DNA of 64,000 bases from Aurelia coerulea (GCA_039566865.1 CM076954.1:7572001-7636000); one strand, 5' to 3'; positions 22,681 through 33,412 are shown, numbered from the stretch's first letter. The notes: generated by a model not told the origin, from the letters alone. Numbers and translations are program-made.

Positions 22681-24012
22681 TACACTCATTTTTATAAGAA
22701 ACCAAGGTCCGGGGCTGGTAGGCAGTTTCTTAAATTTTTGGGTGATTTTGCTGCCGAAAGTTTCTTATGTGTTTCTTATGTGTTTCTTACTTCAATGGAT
22801 CGTTGCTTTTCTCCATAACAGAAAGCAGAGAGTAGTACTGAATGGTTTTAAATCTTCTTGGACGAATGTTTTAAGTGGAGTCCCGCAAGGTAGCGTCCTT
22901 GGACCCTTATTGTTCCTTATTTACATAAACGACATACCAGATTGCATTGAAAATAGTTCCGTGAAGATATTTGCTGACGATTTGAAATTGTACCGAAGAA
23001 ACTCAGGCAGCAGCCAACCCGTTCAGGATGACATAAATCGAATCGAAAACTGGTCCAGTCAGTGGCAGTTGCCCCTAAATGCACAAAAGTGTTCTAAATT
23101 GCACGTAAGCACTAAGAATAGAGAGGAGATAGACTCAAGTACTTATTATATTATCGACCAAAAAGACAATCGTCAAATCGAAATAAAAGAATCGGAAGAG
23201 ACAAAAGACTTAGGAGTTATTGTTGATACCAAATTAAAATTTCAAAAACAAATCGCATCTTGCATAAAAAAAGCGAACGGTGTCCTCGCTTCGATAAAAA
23301 GAACGATCAAGTATTTAAGTCTAGAAACCTTCAACACGTTGTACAAAGCTTTAGTTAGACCCTTGTTAGAATCCGCCGGCGCCGTATGGAGCCCAAGCCT
23401 CGTTAAAGACATTCGTTCGCTAGAAAGCGTCCAAAGAAGAGCCACGAAATTAGTGCCATCGCTGAGAAACTTGACTTACACTGAACGCCTTATTGCCCTT
23501 GATCTCCCAACTCTTGCATATAGAAGAACGAGAGGAGACATGATAATGGTTTTTAAGATCATGAAAGGTATCGTCGACTTGAACCATACAAACTTCTTCA
23601 AGTTAAGCACAACCAAAACAAGAGGACACGAGCTCAAGCTGTTTAAGCAAAGAAATCGCCTGAACGTAAGACGAAACTTCTTTTCACAAAGAATAGTAAA
23701 ATCGTGGAATGAGTTATCCGAAGAGATTGTCAACTGTACGACAGTATTACATTTTGAAAAACGTTATGATAGCTTCCGCCGCGAACACAAATACAACTTC
23801 TAGGGTTTTATAGGCCGTAAGCCTCGTATTCCCTCATTTAATATATTATTATTATTATTATTATTATACTTTTAATACCGGAAGTGTAGAATTAAGTTTA
23901 TTTTATCTGAAAGGGCTCCCAAATCACTCCGTATGATCTCAAAACAAGTAAATAACTTAATTTGCACTCAATTAATTAATAAATTAATTTGCACTCAAAA
24001 TAATTTCCAAAC
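22681..24012 (+). mobile_element. Mariner-like MITE copy interrupted by a LINE, right end lost
   Basis: Begins with TACACTCATTTTTATAAG, as does the intact copy at 28274. The sequence then matches that copy up to 22789, is interrupted by a LINE fragment (22790-23867), and resumes with TACTTTTAATACC through CCAAACAG at 24012. The distal part and right terminus of the MITE are missing. Confidence 0.75.
22790..23867 (+). pseudogene. 5'-truncated LINE, RT C-terminal half, inserted in a MITE
   Basis: An uninterrupted frame of about 330 codons (to TAG 23803) with NRKQRVVLNG, GVPQGSVLGPLLFLIYIND, catalytic FADDLKLY, DLGVIVDTKLKF and the thumb. It ends in a TTA array at 23843-23867. The N-terminal endonuclease and RT fingers are absent, so it is dead on arrival. 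The family is CR1/L2-like but distinct from the 34838 type, because its C-terminus lacks the CxCxxC block. No stop or frameshift in this part implies a fairly recent insertion. Insertion point and outer sequence agree with the empty MITE paralogue at 28374. Confidence 0.9.
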
Positions 24013-24203
24013 AGAACTTCAATGTATTGATACAATGCTGTCAGGACAACAGCTTGGTTCAAGCAGATTTCTTTGAAGTCATCATCGTCAGAAATGCAAA
24101 CAGGATTATTTTCATCAGCTTTCAATCTGACTCTCAATATCTCTCGCGACAGCATAACATTTCCCGACCTGCTGGCATTTGCGTACAGTTTCCACACTCG
24201 CTC
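24012..24203 (-). pseudogene. P2X7-tail-like gene, Cys-rich exon with a frameshift
   Basis: The acceptor TTTTCAG (24204-24210) is followed by codons for SECGNCTQMPAGREMLCC, the Cys-rich zinc-binding block of P2X7-tail-like domains (CGxC, MPxxRExxCC). A one-base frame change near 24135 is then needed to read REIL, a short charged stretch, VCISDDDDFKEICLNQAV and LTALYQY, which matches the usual CI...HxDF..VCLN..VL.TAY.QY order. The donor side abuts the MITE end at 24012. The frameshift indicates a pseudogene or an assembly error. Confidence 0.6.
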
Positions 24204-24360
24204 CTGAAAATAGTTGGTGATAGGCCTAGACGGCCTAGATAACTAACTCTCCCTTGTAGATGTTGCCTTTAAAATGCCTCCTAGTTTGCATATCAATGCT
24301 TCGTTACTCGCTCCTGTATCAGAAAAATATATTTAGTTAATCGATAACATGTTTTCTTAC

Positions 24361-24570
24361 CATGCTGTGTTACCAATTGAAATCTGGTTCTTCCTGTTTC
24401 GCTGCTGTCCTCGATGAAAAATTTCGCTGCTGTCCTCTCGGTTGGCTGCTGTTCGCTTTCTCAGTACGTGTATCTTCTCCACCAGGCTCAAAGATGAAAG
24501 CTTGCAGTTGATAACGATAGATTGTAATTATTTCGTCCTCGAATAGTTCTTCTTCAGAACTGTGAGCCAT
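24361..24570 (-). pseudogene. P2X7-tail-like gene, N-terminal exon
   Basis: ATG at 24570 starts MAHSSEEELFEDEIITIYRY, an acidic N-terminus followed by YQLQAFIFEPGG, then a low-complexity charged linker. Near 24380 the frame must change to reach IGNTA plus the first bases of Trp at a donor (CATG then GTAAGA, 24356-24360). That splice joins the Cys-rich exon in phase, giving the GNTAW...CGNC order of the family. Upstream (24570-24870) is the right inverted repeat with a TGACGTCA site, a possible promoter. Confidence comes mainly from the exon junction. Confidence 0.5.
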
Positions 24571-24909
24571 TTTATCAGCAAGAATAAGACTGGAAATGAT
24601 TCAAACCAACAACTTTATCGCACTCAGCCACAGTACTGAGGTACTGACTGAGATGTTGCTCAATACCACTGATCACATTTGACGTCACAGTGTCCCGCGG
24701 GATAAAAGCGCAATCAAACCCGTGCTTTCTCGGAAATGGACTCGGGGTGGTGTTTGGGGGCCGATAACTTCAACTCTGTTAGGAATTTCGCAAAAATTTT
24801 TTCAGAAATGGTTTCATCGCCCTGAGATACATCTAAACTGCAGAAGTCAAAATTATCCCGGAATTCTCCTTTAAAAGGCAATCTCTCGCTTGAAGGTGTA
24901 ACCCTTTAA

Positions 24910-25062
24910 GGGGCAAATATTGAAATAGCTACCAGAAAAATTTCATTTTCTCAATGTGAGCTAAGGATGAGTGTAATAGTCAGTAAATACAAAAAAAGAC
25001 AATTCCCCAAATAGTTGGGGGGGGGGGGGAATTAATATGTTGCAGATCTGCTACATTGCCCC
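24910..25062. mobile_element. Short MITE with GGGGCAA ends and TTAA duplication
   Basis: GGGGCAAATATTG at 24910 faces CTACATTGCCCC ending 25062. TTAA flanks both (24906-24909 and 25063-25066). A G-homopolymer lies at about 25018-25029. Same family as 25564-26452. Non-coding. Confidence 0.65.
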
Positions 25063-25066
25063 TTAA

Positions 25067-25563
25067 TGAAGAGAATTATGGAGAAATTGTTTGTTAACAA
25101 ATAGGAAAATATTCGATTGCAGGTAAAAATATGAAATCTTTGTCACGAAATGAGTGCAGAAGATAGAAAGAAGCAAATTGACCTAATTTTTGCTGGAAAG
25201 ACATTTCAGAATCGAAAAAAAAAACAGTTTGGCATTGTCATGAAGATCAAAGAAATGTATTTATAAGTCTTGAATTTTTGCTGCAAGAGTGACTAAAAAT
25301 GTGAGAAAGGGCTAGGGCATCTTGCAGAACATATCTCTGTGGATAGTTTATGTGTAATTTTCATAGGCAGCCAATAATTTGTTCAATTTTGTGCCCCTCA
25401 AGAGAGGAAAAACTGTAAAACATAAAATTTCGCCAACATTTTAAGAAAAAAGCAATGATTGCAAATCATTTATGGCAAAACTCTCGATTTTACATGAAAG
25501 CCATATGATTTTATTCCAAAACTCAACCATAAAAGGTCCATGATAGGTGTGTTTTTCTTTACC
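25067..25563. other. No feature seen
   Basis: AT-rich, with scattered stops in all frames. I could not link it to another repeat in the window. Confidence 0.4.
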
Positions 25564-26452
25564 CTTACGGGGCAATGTGCCATATTTGCAACAAATAGAT
25601 TCAACATTTTATAAAATCAAATGTTCAAGCAGAAGGCTGCAGATGTTTTTTTTAGTTGGCATTTAAACGAATTAAGCGAATTTGCTTGCTTTATATCCAA
25701 CGGAAGCTGATTCCAAGTTTTAGCGCCACGAAAATATATCGCTTTTTGTCCTTTGCAGGTTGTCATCCTTGGGATATAGAAATCAGTGGCTGCATTTCGC
25801 AAGCTAATATCAATATTTCGGTCAGAATTTTTTGTGAACAAATCAGAAAGATAGCTAGGTGCAAGGCCAGTTATTGCTTTATACGTAACCGTAGCTGTTT
25901 CACTTTTAATCATATCACTGACAGTAAGCCATTTAAGGTTCTTAATCAAAAGGGTCGCAGATGTATCATAACTGCTATTTGAGACAATCCTTGCAGCTCG
26001 ATTTTGCAATTTTTGCAGAGCTTGCAATCTAGCTTCGCCACAGCTTCCCCATACAGAGCAACAGTAGCGAAAGTGTGGCTCGACAATGCCTCTGTACATT
26101 TGTATCAGAGTAGGTTTCGGTACGAATTTCTTAGCATACTTGAGAAAACCTAAAGCACGAGATACTTTGCCACATAAGACTTTCATGTGCTGATTCCAGT
26201 CAAGATTACTGTCAAGTTGAACACCTAAATATTTCACATTGTTAACTAGATTTATGCCAGAGCCTCCAATAGAAAAAGTTGGAGAATCTACTTTCTTTTG
26301 AAAACATGATTGTATGAAAACATGATTGTTTGATAACAATGTCTTGAGAACAGTCTGAACAACTCAGAACAATTGGAAACCATTGTGTTTTAAAACGAAG
26401 CTAAGAAAATATTGCTGCATTATTAATTTGTTGCAGATATGCTACACTGCCC
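25564..26452. mobile_element. GGGGCAA-end MITE split by a LINE fragment
   Basis: The left end GGGGCAATGTGCCATATTTG (about 25569) is matched inversely by GATATGCTACACTGCCCC ending at 26452, with TTAA on the right and TTAC on the left. The RT fragment 25617-26339 lies between, so the LINE probably inserted in the MITE. Confidence 0.6.
25617..26339 (-). pseudogene. LINE RT C-terminal fragment
   Basis: 240 codons covering the end of the RT palm and thumb: VKYLGVQLDSNLDWNQHM, ALGFLKYAKKFV, YRGIVEPHFRYCCSVWG, LQKLQNRAARIV, then FRGAKTWNQLPLDIK and a stop at 25617. It lacks the catalytic Asp block and the endonuclease, so it is a 5'-truncated insertion. It belongs to the CR1/RTE-like group with the YC-W-G motif and differs from the CxCxxC-tailed family at 34838. 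Confidence 0.85.
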
Positions 26453-26468
26453 CTTAAAGGGGTTTAAA

Positions 26469-27755
26469 CCGACGACTTTATTCTGCAGGCCAGCAGGTCA
26501 AGTAATCTGCGGGTCCAACACGAAAAGCAAACATGCGGGGTCACCACCAGGGCCAAGGGCTCAGAGCATAGGTTCCAAATCTTTTTCTCAGCGTAAAAAG
26601 GTGGGTGTAAAATTCAATGACCTATTTCTTCTGATTGAATGGCTTGAAAGAAACTTGAGATACTTATCTATAATTCTACCGTTGGACTTTTCAGAAATTT
26701 CAAATATTTTTCGAAATTACAGCGTATTCTACATTTTATCTTGTTTGAGGATGTGACGTCATCAAATTTCTAAATCATAAACCCGATATGTGACAGACGT
26801 TTGCTTGATACCATATTGTAGGCATTGATAAACTATGGTTTTCTTCGACCTTATTTCATGTTGTGTCAAACAGTTTAGAAATTACGATGGTTTTAAGTTT
26901 TTTTTGAAAATTTTTCTTGAATTCTTGAAAAAGAAGAAAAATACTCTAATTCTGAAAATATTGACGATATCAGAAAAGTCCAACGGTAGAATTATAAAGA
27001 AATAGCTAAAGTTTCTTTGAAGTCATTCAGTTCAAAAAAATAGGTCGCTGAATTTTACACCAGCATTTTCAAAGATTTGAAACCTATGCTGGGCTCAGTG
27101 GCCTCCAGACATCGCATGAAAAAGCTGGAAATGTATTGCTTATTACGTCAAGCACATCCCGTAACAGTACAACAAATTATCGTTATCTGATTGCCAGAAA
27201 TATTCAAGCCAAATCGTATTATCTGCACTCGCGATGAGGATTGCATCAGTCATGATTGCATCTCTATCTGCGAGTCTTCAGGCAGGAACTAGGCCCCATT
27301 AAAATCGAAAACTCTCAAACGATCAAACTTTCTGACGAATTGGAGAGTTGAATGACTATGTTGACTATGACTCATCCAATTCAGTGCGGAAAACTGAGAC
27401 TCGTGTAATCAATCTATACGCCCACTGCATTTCTAGATTGGCTTTGTTCACGATTTGAACAGCATGACATTCTTTGGCGCAAAGCATTTCAATGCCACAA
27501 ACGAATAAGGATCCCATGGTTGAAAGACATTGAAACAAAAGCTTGTGAAAACATTGGAAAAATATTATGATGGTCCAAGGAGAGATCAAAACCATCCAAG
27601 GGATTGGCCTTTGACCATTTGACGGCCTAAAATACCAAACACAGCACATACATCTTTGTATTGGGCCCTTGGCCCTGATGGTGACCCGCATGATTGCTTT
27701 CATGTTTGACCCGCAGATTACTTGACCTGCTGGCCTGCAGAATAAAGTCGTCGGG
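26469..27755. mobile_element. Foldback with CGACGACTTTATTCTGC ends, TTTAAA-flanked
   Basis: Inverted arms of about 100 bp (26469-26565 and about 27658-27755) share CGACGACTTTATTCTGCAGG and GGTCAAGTAATCTGCGGGTC. TTTAAA (containing TTAA) abuts both ends (26463-26468 and 27756-27761). A second, smaller foldback sits just inside the left arm. No gene inside. Confidence 0.7.
26565..27090. mobile_element. 526-bp foldback with 8-bp TSD GGGCTCAG
   Basis: AGCATAGGTT...CAAATCTTT at the left is inverted at the right end. GGGCTCAG repeats directly at 26557-26564 and 27091-27098. Internal sequences (TGACGTCATCAAATTTCTAA, GTCCAACGGTAGAATTATA and its inverse) match the families at 14882 and 30060. This is an uninterrupted reference copy for the type. 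Confidence 0.8.
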
Positions 27756-27761
27756 TTTAAA

Positions 27762-28273
27762 CTTGAATCCATAAAATTTTTGCCGATTGTTCGCCGAGTA
27801 ATATAAAATTTCCGAAAAACCTCACCTCGAGAAGCTTTTGAAAAGTTTGAAAAGGAGAAAATCTACTGATAAAGATATGTTCGGTTCTTTCCATGCTTTT
27901 ATCGTAGGTGTGAAGGCCTAACGCATGCTTGTTAATTTCATCGATTTGTATTCAAATGTCAACAATGTGCAAAGTGCTAACCACAAAACCTTGTCTCGGG
28001 AATTGTATTTTGTTTGAAGCATCAAGCAAAATCGTATTTTTACGGGCATAAAAGACAAATGTCTTTCTAAGGTCATTTTCTTGGAGTTGAAGCTCTTTGA
28101 TGCTAGAATTAGTTTTGAAATATGATTTCTGTGGATTTTGAGATCCAAGTTTAATGATCCAATTGATATGAAGCACTTTGAGAACTTTTCTTCTCTTTTA
28201 GTGAACTTCTTGGTCTTTTGTGAACTTTTCAAGTAGCTTTTGTGAATGAAAATAGTCATAGAAAATCATTCAA
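27762..28273. other. No gene seen
   Basis: The open frames on the minus strand (27918-28259) lack recognisable motifs and overlap each other in different frames. Treated as non-coding. Confidence 0.35.
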
Positions 28274-28653
28274 TACACTCATTTTTAATACGAAACTAAG
28301 GTCCGGTGATGGTAGGCAGTTTCTTAAATTTTTGGACCATTTTGCTAGCAAAAGTTCCCTGTGTGTTTCTTATACTTTTAATGCCAGAAGTGTAGAGTTC
28401 ATTTGTTTTGTCTAAAGGGCTCCCAAATTACTTAGTAAGATCTCAAAACAAGTAAATAACATAATTCGCATTCAAAATAATGTCCAAACAGTTGTAAACT
28501 GTCAAACATCTTTGAGTGCGATAGGAAAATTAAAATTGCAAATTACAAAAGTTTCTTAGCTTTTTCAATTCAAGTAGGGTTGTTTCTTAACTTTCTAGAA
28601 ATTGAGCCTTCCGTTTCAAATAAGCGGTTTCTTATAAAAAAAAAATGAGTGTA
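28274..28653. mobile_element. Intact MITE, TA-flanked, GTTTCTTA family
   Basis: TIRs: CACTCATTTTTAATACGAAAC on the left against GTTTCTTATAAAAAAAAAATGAGTG on the right. The outermost TA on each side could be the Tc1/mariner-type duplication. It contains several internal GTTTCTTA words. This copy lacks the LINE present in the 22681 copy and so defines that insertion point at 28374. Non-coding, about 380 bp. Confidence 0.75.
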
Positions 28654-28799
28654 GATACAGAAATGAAAGAAATACTCGGATCTAAGTTGGGCTTTTTTTG
28701 ATAGATTCCTATTTAGATTTTTATCAAATATCGCACACTTTTACAAAAGTAACAGATCAAAACAGGAAACCTTTTTTGGGACATCCGGTAATGCAATGA

Positions 28800-28872
28800 T
28801 AATAGAATAGAACAGAACAGAACAGAACAGAGCAGGACAGAAAAGAATAGAATAGAGTAGAATAGAATAGTA
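28800..28872 (+). repeat. Pentameric tandem repeat
   Basis: AGAAC/AGAAT units (AGAACAGAACAGAAC and AGAATAGAAT) run for about 70 bp. Simple satellite. Confidence 0.8.
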
Positions 28873-29045
28873 GCGCAGTATAATATTAATTGTAGGGTAG
28901 CGTAATGCGTTTGTTTTATAATTAGACTAGATTTACTTTACTCATTCATTTGCATTCTAACTGCATGGCCCCTGGTAAACAAGCACAGCTGAACTGGCTA
29001 CCAGATCTAAACAATGGATGATAATATGATATATGATATGTGGTT

Positions 29046-29315
29046 CACTTATTTTTTATAAGAAACTGAGGATCTGGGCTTGTTTTTTTAAATTTTCTTG
29101 AAATTATCAGATCTGTACCTCTGTACCCTTCTGGAACATTTCAGAGCAAGGTATTTTGAAGCCTTTCCAATGTCTAGATATTACGCAGGTACTTTCTGGG
29201 TAATATCATAGAGGTAAACAATGAGAATAAGAAAAACACGCGAGCGTTTCTTAATCTTTTTGTGATCTGAGAATCTGAGTTTCTTCTAAGCAGTTTCTTA
29301 TAAAAAATACGTGTA
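29046..29315. mobile_element. Second, diverged MITE of the GTTTCTTA family
   Basis: CACTTATTTTTTATAAGAAAC at the left and GTTTCTTATAAAAAATACGTG at the right. The interior resembles 290-610 and the deep part of the 19590-22618 arms. It is followed by a GATATG-type short tandem repeat to about 29367. Confidence 0.65.
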
Positions 29316-29419
29316 TGTGATATGTGATATGTGAGATGATATATGATGTTATATGATGTGATATGATTTCATGTTTCAACAAGGAGAACACCTTAATTGA
29401 TGAATCATTTTCCTTCCAG

Positions 29420-29594
29420 GTAAATTTTGCTGAAGTTGCTGGTGCAAGGGGAATGATACTCTTCTCGGACCCTGCTGATTTCAGCTCGACAGTAAATTAT
29501 CCAAACAGTTGGTTCTTACCTGACACTGCCATCCAAAGAGGAAATATATTGCGGCAAAAAGGCGACCCATTGTCGCCTGGATATCCATCGCTAG
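29420..29594 (+). CDS. NAALADase / glutamate carboxypeptidase II-like, PA-domain exon
   Basis: Between acceptor TTCCTTCCAG (ending 29419) and donor GTAAAA (29595), 58 codons encode [20 protein letters not shown], then [19 protein letters not shown] and [11 protein letters not shown]. The order (Ala-Gly-Ala-Lys/Arg-Gly, SDPAD, QRGN, GDPLxPGYP) is diagnostic of the M28 glutamate carboxypeptidase II family (FOLH1/NAALAD2), within the protease-associated domain. The family cleaves acidic C-terminal dipeptides at the cell surface. The exon ends in phase 1 and joins the exon at 38152. Catalytic zinc-ligand exons are not in view, so whether the gene is intact cannot be judged. Upstream exons were not found. 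Confidence 0.85.
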
Positions 29595-30059
29595 GTAAAA
29601 TGGACGCATGCTTTAGACTAACTACCTCATTTCTAATTTCCACTTCGTCCATTGAATTGAATGATGGCACTACGCTTCAAATGGCACTGATAATCAAACT
29701 AACTGAAAATCCGGCCAAAATTGCCGCGACCAATCAGATTGCAGGATCTTCAACTTGTGATCTGAATCGCCCAGAGAGGATATGTGCTTAATGGCGTTTC
29801 GAACTATGCTTGTTCAAAATCGACTACAAGATATGGTTTTCAGGCTTTTTCCTGCTGCCAGCCCGGGAAAACTTTCAAGTAGTCATAAAATGCGACAATC
29901 AAACGAAAAATGGCCGTTGTTCTCCCTCTAATAATGCAGTAGATAATTCGAGAAACTTAAAACAAGCACTTTGAGGATCTTCTTTCAACCCTTTTGAAGG
30001 TTTTTAAACAATAATTCGGGGTTTTCGCAAATAATTCGGTGGTTTTACGTTGAATTTGA

Positions 30060-31457
30060 CAACATAGGGCTCAAATCTTTAGAAAGGTCGGTGTAAAATT
30101 CTGTTGCAGTTTTCTTCTAACTAAATCACGTGGAAGGAACTTAGGGCTTTTTGCTGTAAATCTGCCGTGGAAATTTATTGATATGTTTATTTGTTTCAAA
30201 ATGGCGGCACTTGTCAAATTTGAGGCTATGGCGTCATCAAATTTCTAAATCCTAAACTAGAAAAGCTACAGATAGGAAAGCTGAACTAGAAAATCAAACT
30301 AGACAACAAGTTAAATTTTGATCCACATATTTCAGATTTGTGCAAGAAAGCTGCTACACAACTGAATGTACTAAAAAGGCTCAAACAACTTATTAGTTTT
30401 GAAGAAAGGAAGACACTTGTTCATTGTTCATTCATGTTTCATTCATTCAATTTAAATCTTGTTCAAAGTTTTGTTTATTTTAACTTATTTTACTTTAATT
30501 ATTGCCCTTTAATATGGCATTTTTCATCTGCAAAGTCACTGCAAAAAGTCAAACGTATACAAGAGAGGGCATTAAGATTTCTGTTCAGTGATAACAATTC
30601 TACATATGAAGAGTTATTGACCAAATCAGGTAAAAATTATATGCACGTTTCTCGTTTAAGAGCTCTTTGTATCGAAATCTTCAAAACTATGAAGCAACTA
30701 AATCCTGTTTTTATGCAAAACATATTTTCTTTCAAATCATCTGCTAATCTGAGTCGCTCTAAGAGAAATCCACATGATCTGTTACATCATAGACCTAATC
30801 AAACGAATTTTGGTACTAATAGCCTAAGAGCATTAGGGCCTCAAATATGGAATGGACTCCCGAATGAAATGAAGTCTGCTCAAAATATACACATCTTTAA
30901 GAGATTGATAAAACAATGGGATGGAATTCAATGCAACTGCAACGCATGTCAATTTGAAAAACACAATATCGATCAAAATTAATTAGAATAAAAGATCCAT
31001 GAAATAGTATTATTGAAACAGTGTGGCATTTTAATCAGATTAGTTATATTGTATATTTGTATAGTCGTAAATATTTTCGAAATTGATTAGCTTCTCTTAT
31101 TTCATATATTTAGAAGCTATTTGTATTAAGCATCTTTTTTTCGAAATGAAATAAGATGACACACACACAGATTTCTGCTTGCCGCCATATTCTTCATAAA
31201 CTATTGTTTTCTTGAAGGCTATATCATATTTCCTCTATTGGTTAAGGATTTATGAAGATAGATTTTTTTTACCATTTTCCAGGAATTTTTGTCTAAAATA
31301 ATAGAATTGTCACCATTTTGAAAAAAACGATGATATCATAAAATGTCCACGGCATATTTACAGCAAAGTACCACAAATTCCTTTCAAGCAATCTAATTCA
31401 AAGAAAAATGTCATAGAATTTTACACCCACCTTTTTAAAGTTTTGAAAGATTTGAGC
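30060..31457. mobile_element. GGGCTCAAATC foldback split by a LINE fragment
   Basis: The left arm (about 30060-30262) and right arm (about 31165-31457) match the arms of the 14882-18280 element in inverse orientation (AGGGCTCAAATCTTT...GCCGTGGAAATT). The LINE fragment at 30263-31164 lies between. I found no clear target duplication. A short doubled word (AATAATTCGG) precedes it near 30011. Confidence 0.6.
30290..30982 (+). pseudogene. LINE RT C-terminal fragment
   Basis: An open frame from about 30290: KLDNKLNFDPHISDLCKK, then LNVLKRLKQLISFEERKTL, YFNYCPLIWHFSS, IQERALRFLFSD, ALGPQIWNGLPNEMK, ending QWDGIQCNCNACQFEK. The C-terminal CxCxxC matches the 34838 family. An in-frame extra segment of about 20 residues (rich in Phe, Asn and Leu, from TTCATTCATT-like duplication) disrupts the thumb. 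Catalytic RT and endonuclease parts are absent. Confidence 0.85.
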
Positions 31458-31479
31458 CATATTCGCATACTGCGGCCGT

Positions 31480-32500
31480 TTAACCCGAGCACATTGGAGC
31501 TACCGTTCAAATTTGCAGGGGCCAAATGTTTACCCAATTTTCAAAGCGCCTGCGCGGAGCCCCTGGGGGATAATATTGAACCCTAAATTGCTTTATAAGA
31601 CTCCCAGACAATTTGTACCTTGTAATATTTGTTCCGTTTTGAACTTTGTTGAGTAACCATCGAGGATCAAGTTAAAGCGCAAGCTCGGGTCGTAAAATCG
31701 AAAATATTTGTTCAACCTTCTTTTATGACTTAATAACGACCCCCAAATTTCCTGAAACCCTGAAATAAATTCGGATATACCGTGGTCGCTTAACAATTGT
31801 CAAGCTCTTGGACATGCAAGGTCGCAAAATCTAAGTTGAGATCTCATCTATACCATAAACTGAAAATAAAAATTTTGAATACAAGGCTCCTTCGCAGGAA
31901 CTATTCAAACGCCTATACTTTTTTGGGACACCCGGTAGGTATTTCTTAATTTCACAACTGTTTGCTTGTTCCTGAATTTAAACTGATCTGTACGTTGCTT
32001 TGTGTTGGGAAAATCGCAATATTTGAAGCCTCCAAGAGCTAAAAAAAACTCCTTTCAAGTAAAATGAGAGAACTTCGAGGGGCCGAGTGGTCGTCTGAGT
32101 TTCGCAAAGCAACTTGAATGTGATTTCCTAAAGAAAGTGCAAATGTACACACGCTACGTGCTCCTTCGCATACAATCCATGCGCCCTCGTACTCATTCTG
32201 GCTAATTGTCGCCTGGAAAATCCTGACCAGTACGACGAGGGCGTCACATTTCATATGGTTGCATTCTTTGATGTTTTATTTAGAAATTTGTGGCTTTGAC
32301 ACGAATAGATGAACCGCAAACTGTGTGACGTTGTTGTGTTATGTTTTTGTTGCTGCTATGTATATATTTGTTGTTGTTGTTGTTATTTTGTTATTCATAA
32401 TCATGCCAGACTAGGCCACCCAATTAGTTTCTCTCGTTGCATGTTGATTCTGTGATCATCTTCCCTGTACCTCCTCTCATTTCTGTGCCGAAACAAAATT
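31480..32500. other. Repeat DNA, no supported gene
   Basis: 31480-31800 is a diverged copy of the family at 8920 and 14440. A TTG-rich tract lies at about 32365-32388. The open frame 32039-32254 (minus) has no motif I recognise. Confidence 0.35.
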
Positions 32501-32526
32501 CTAAGGTTTTTTAATGTTGTTGGTTT

Positions 32527-32721
32527 TTATTTTTCCCTATCAAAATATCGCATTGCAGTGTTTGTTGTCAACAATTTCTTCAATTCATCGAACGCAGCTT
32601 GTTCCTTGTCTTTCCACTCCCACTGTACATCTTTGCGAGTCAACAAACGGAGTGGGGCGGAAATTGCGGCAAGGTTAGGAATAAATCGATATTGAAAATT
32701 TCTTGCTGCAATGCCATGCAT
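32527..32721 (-). pseudogene. Ty3/Gypsy Pol fragment, RT to RNase H boundary
   Basis: 64 codons: YRFIPNLAAISAPLRLLTRK, then VQWEWKDKEQAAFDELKKLL and a conserved YFDREK. This is the connection region after the Gypsy RT palm. It has no flanking LTRs and is far shorter than a Pol, so it is a relic. It is not the same subfamily as 53054-58587, whose equivalent reads VKFDWNESCHESFENLKEQL. Confidence 0.8.
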
Positions 32722-33412
32722 ATGATGATCAAAGGCCTAACCTCTAGGCACGGTCAACTACACAACATCTTAAACCTGCCATATCAAACCCTTGTGCAAA
32801 TAATGTTGTGTTGTGATAAAAGATTTTCTCATTAACAAAATGAAAAATGTTGGAATCAACCCTAAATTTTATTCATACATCACAGAAGCGTTTCTTGTAG
32901 CACCAGCAATTACAAACCTTGGTAAGTTAATCTTCTGTCTCATCCTTCTCTGTTAATCTTTAATCTTCTTATAACACAATAAATGTATAGTAAATGTATC
33001 TATGTTACTAAAGACTATACCAAAATCTGTCAACTTTTAATTTCCATCCAAGCAGATGTCATCTATACCTCTGCGATAAGCTAGTTCTCCCTACGGAGAG
33101 ATCAACAGAACTTTGGTAGAGCCTTTAGTATCTGTATTCTTATTTGTTAAAGATCACTTTGGGTAGCCATGCATATCATGCTCCCAACGGTATCGTCTTT
33201 GTAACTATGTTTTTGTTGAATTGTGCAATTTTAGATTGGGTATATATACAATAAGTTCAACTGTGAAGGCGTCGTTTATGAATTTAGGGTTCGTCCAAAT
33301 TAGATACCATGCCAAATATTAGGGCATTCAGACATACTTGCGTTTCAGCTAAAAATTTACCAGGAAATACAAGTGTACTGTCGTTGCATTTGAGAAAGAA
33401 TTTGTGTTAATT

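Larger units (their letters stand above)
18377..24872. mobile_element. Inverted-repeat-bounded, TTAA-flanked segment carrying a P2X7-tail-like gene
   Basis: AGGAGAATTCTGGGATAATT (18377) is inverted at 24853-24872. Both ends abut TTAA. Similarity continues at matching spacing for about 210 bp, to a shared TGTGATCAGTGG, giving diverged terminal inverted repeats. Between them lie a minus-strand three-exon gene fragment, a 3-kb palindrome, a MITE and a LINE. It may be one old TTAA-type transposon with later insertions, or two unrelated solo ends. No transposase was recognised. Confidence 0.45.

Noticed and set aside
27918..28259. 113-codon minus-strand ORF
   Set aside because: Lys/Ser/Phe-rich without motifs; a second overlapping frame is also open.
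28274..29315. A single composite element from 28274 to 29315
   Set aside because: Each MITE has its own pair of terminal repeats and unrelated DNA (including a pentamer satellite) lies between, so they are two insertions.
32830..32911. Possible exon reading FYSYITEAFLVAPAITNL before a GTAAGT donor
   Set aside because: The acceptor candidates leave the wrong frame or a stop, no family match, and it lies inside the NAALADase-like intron.
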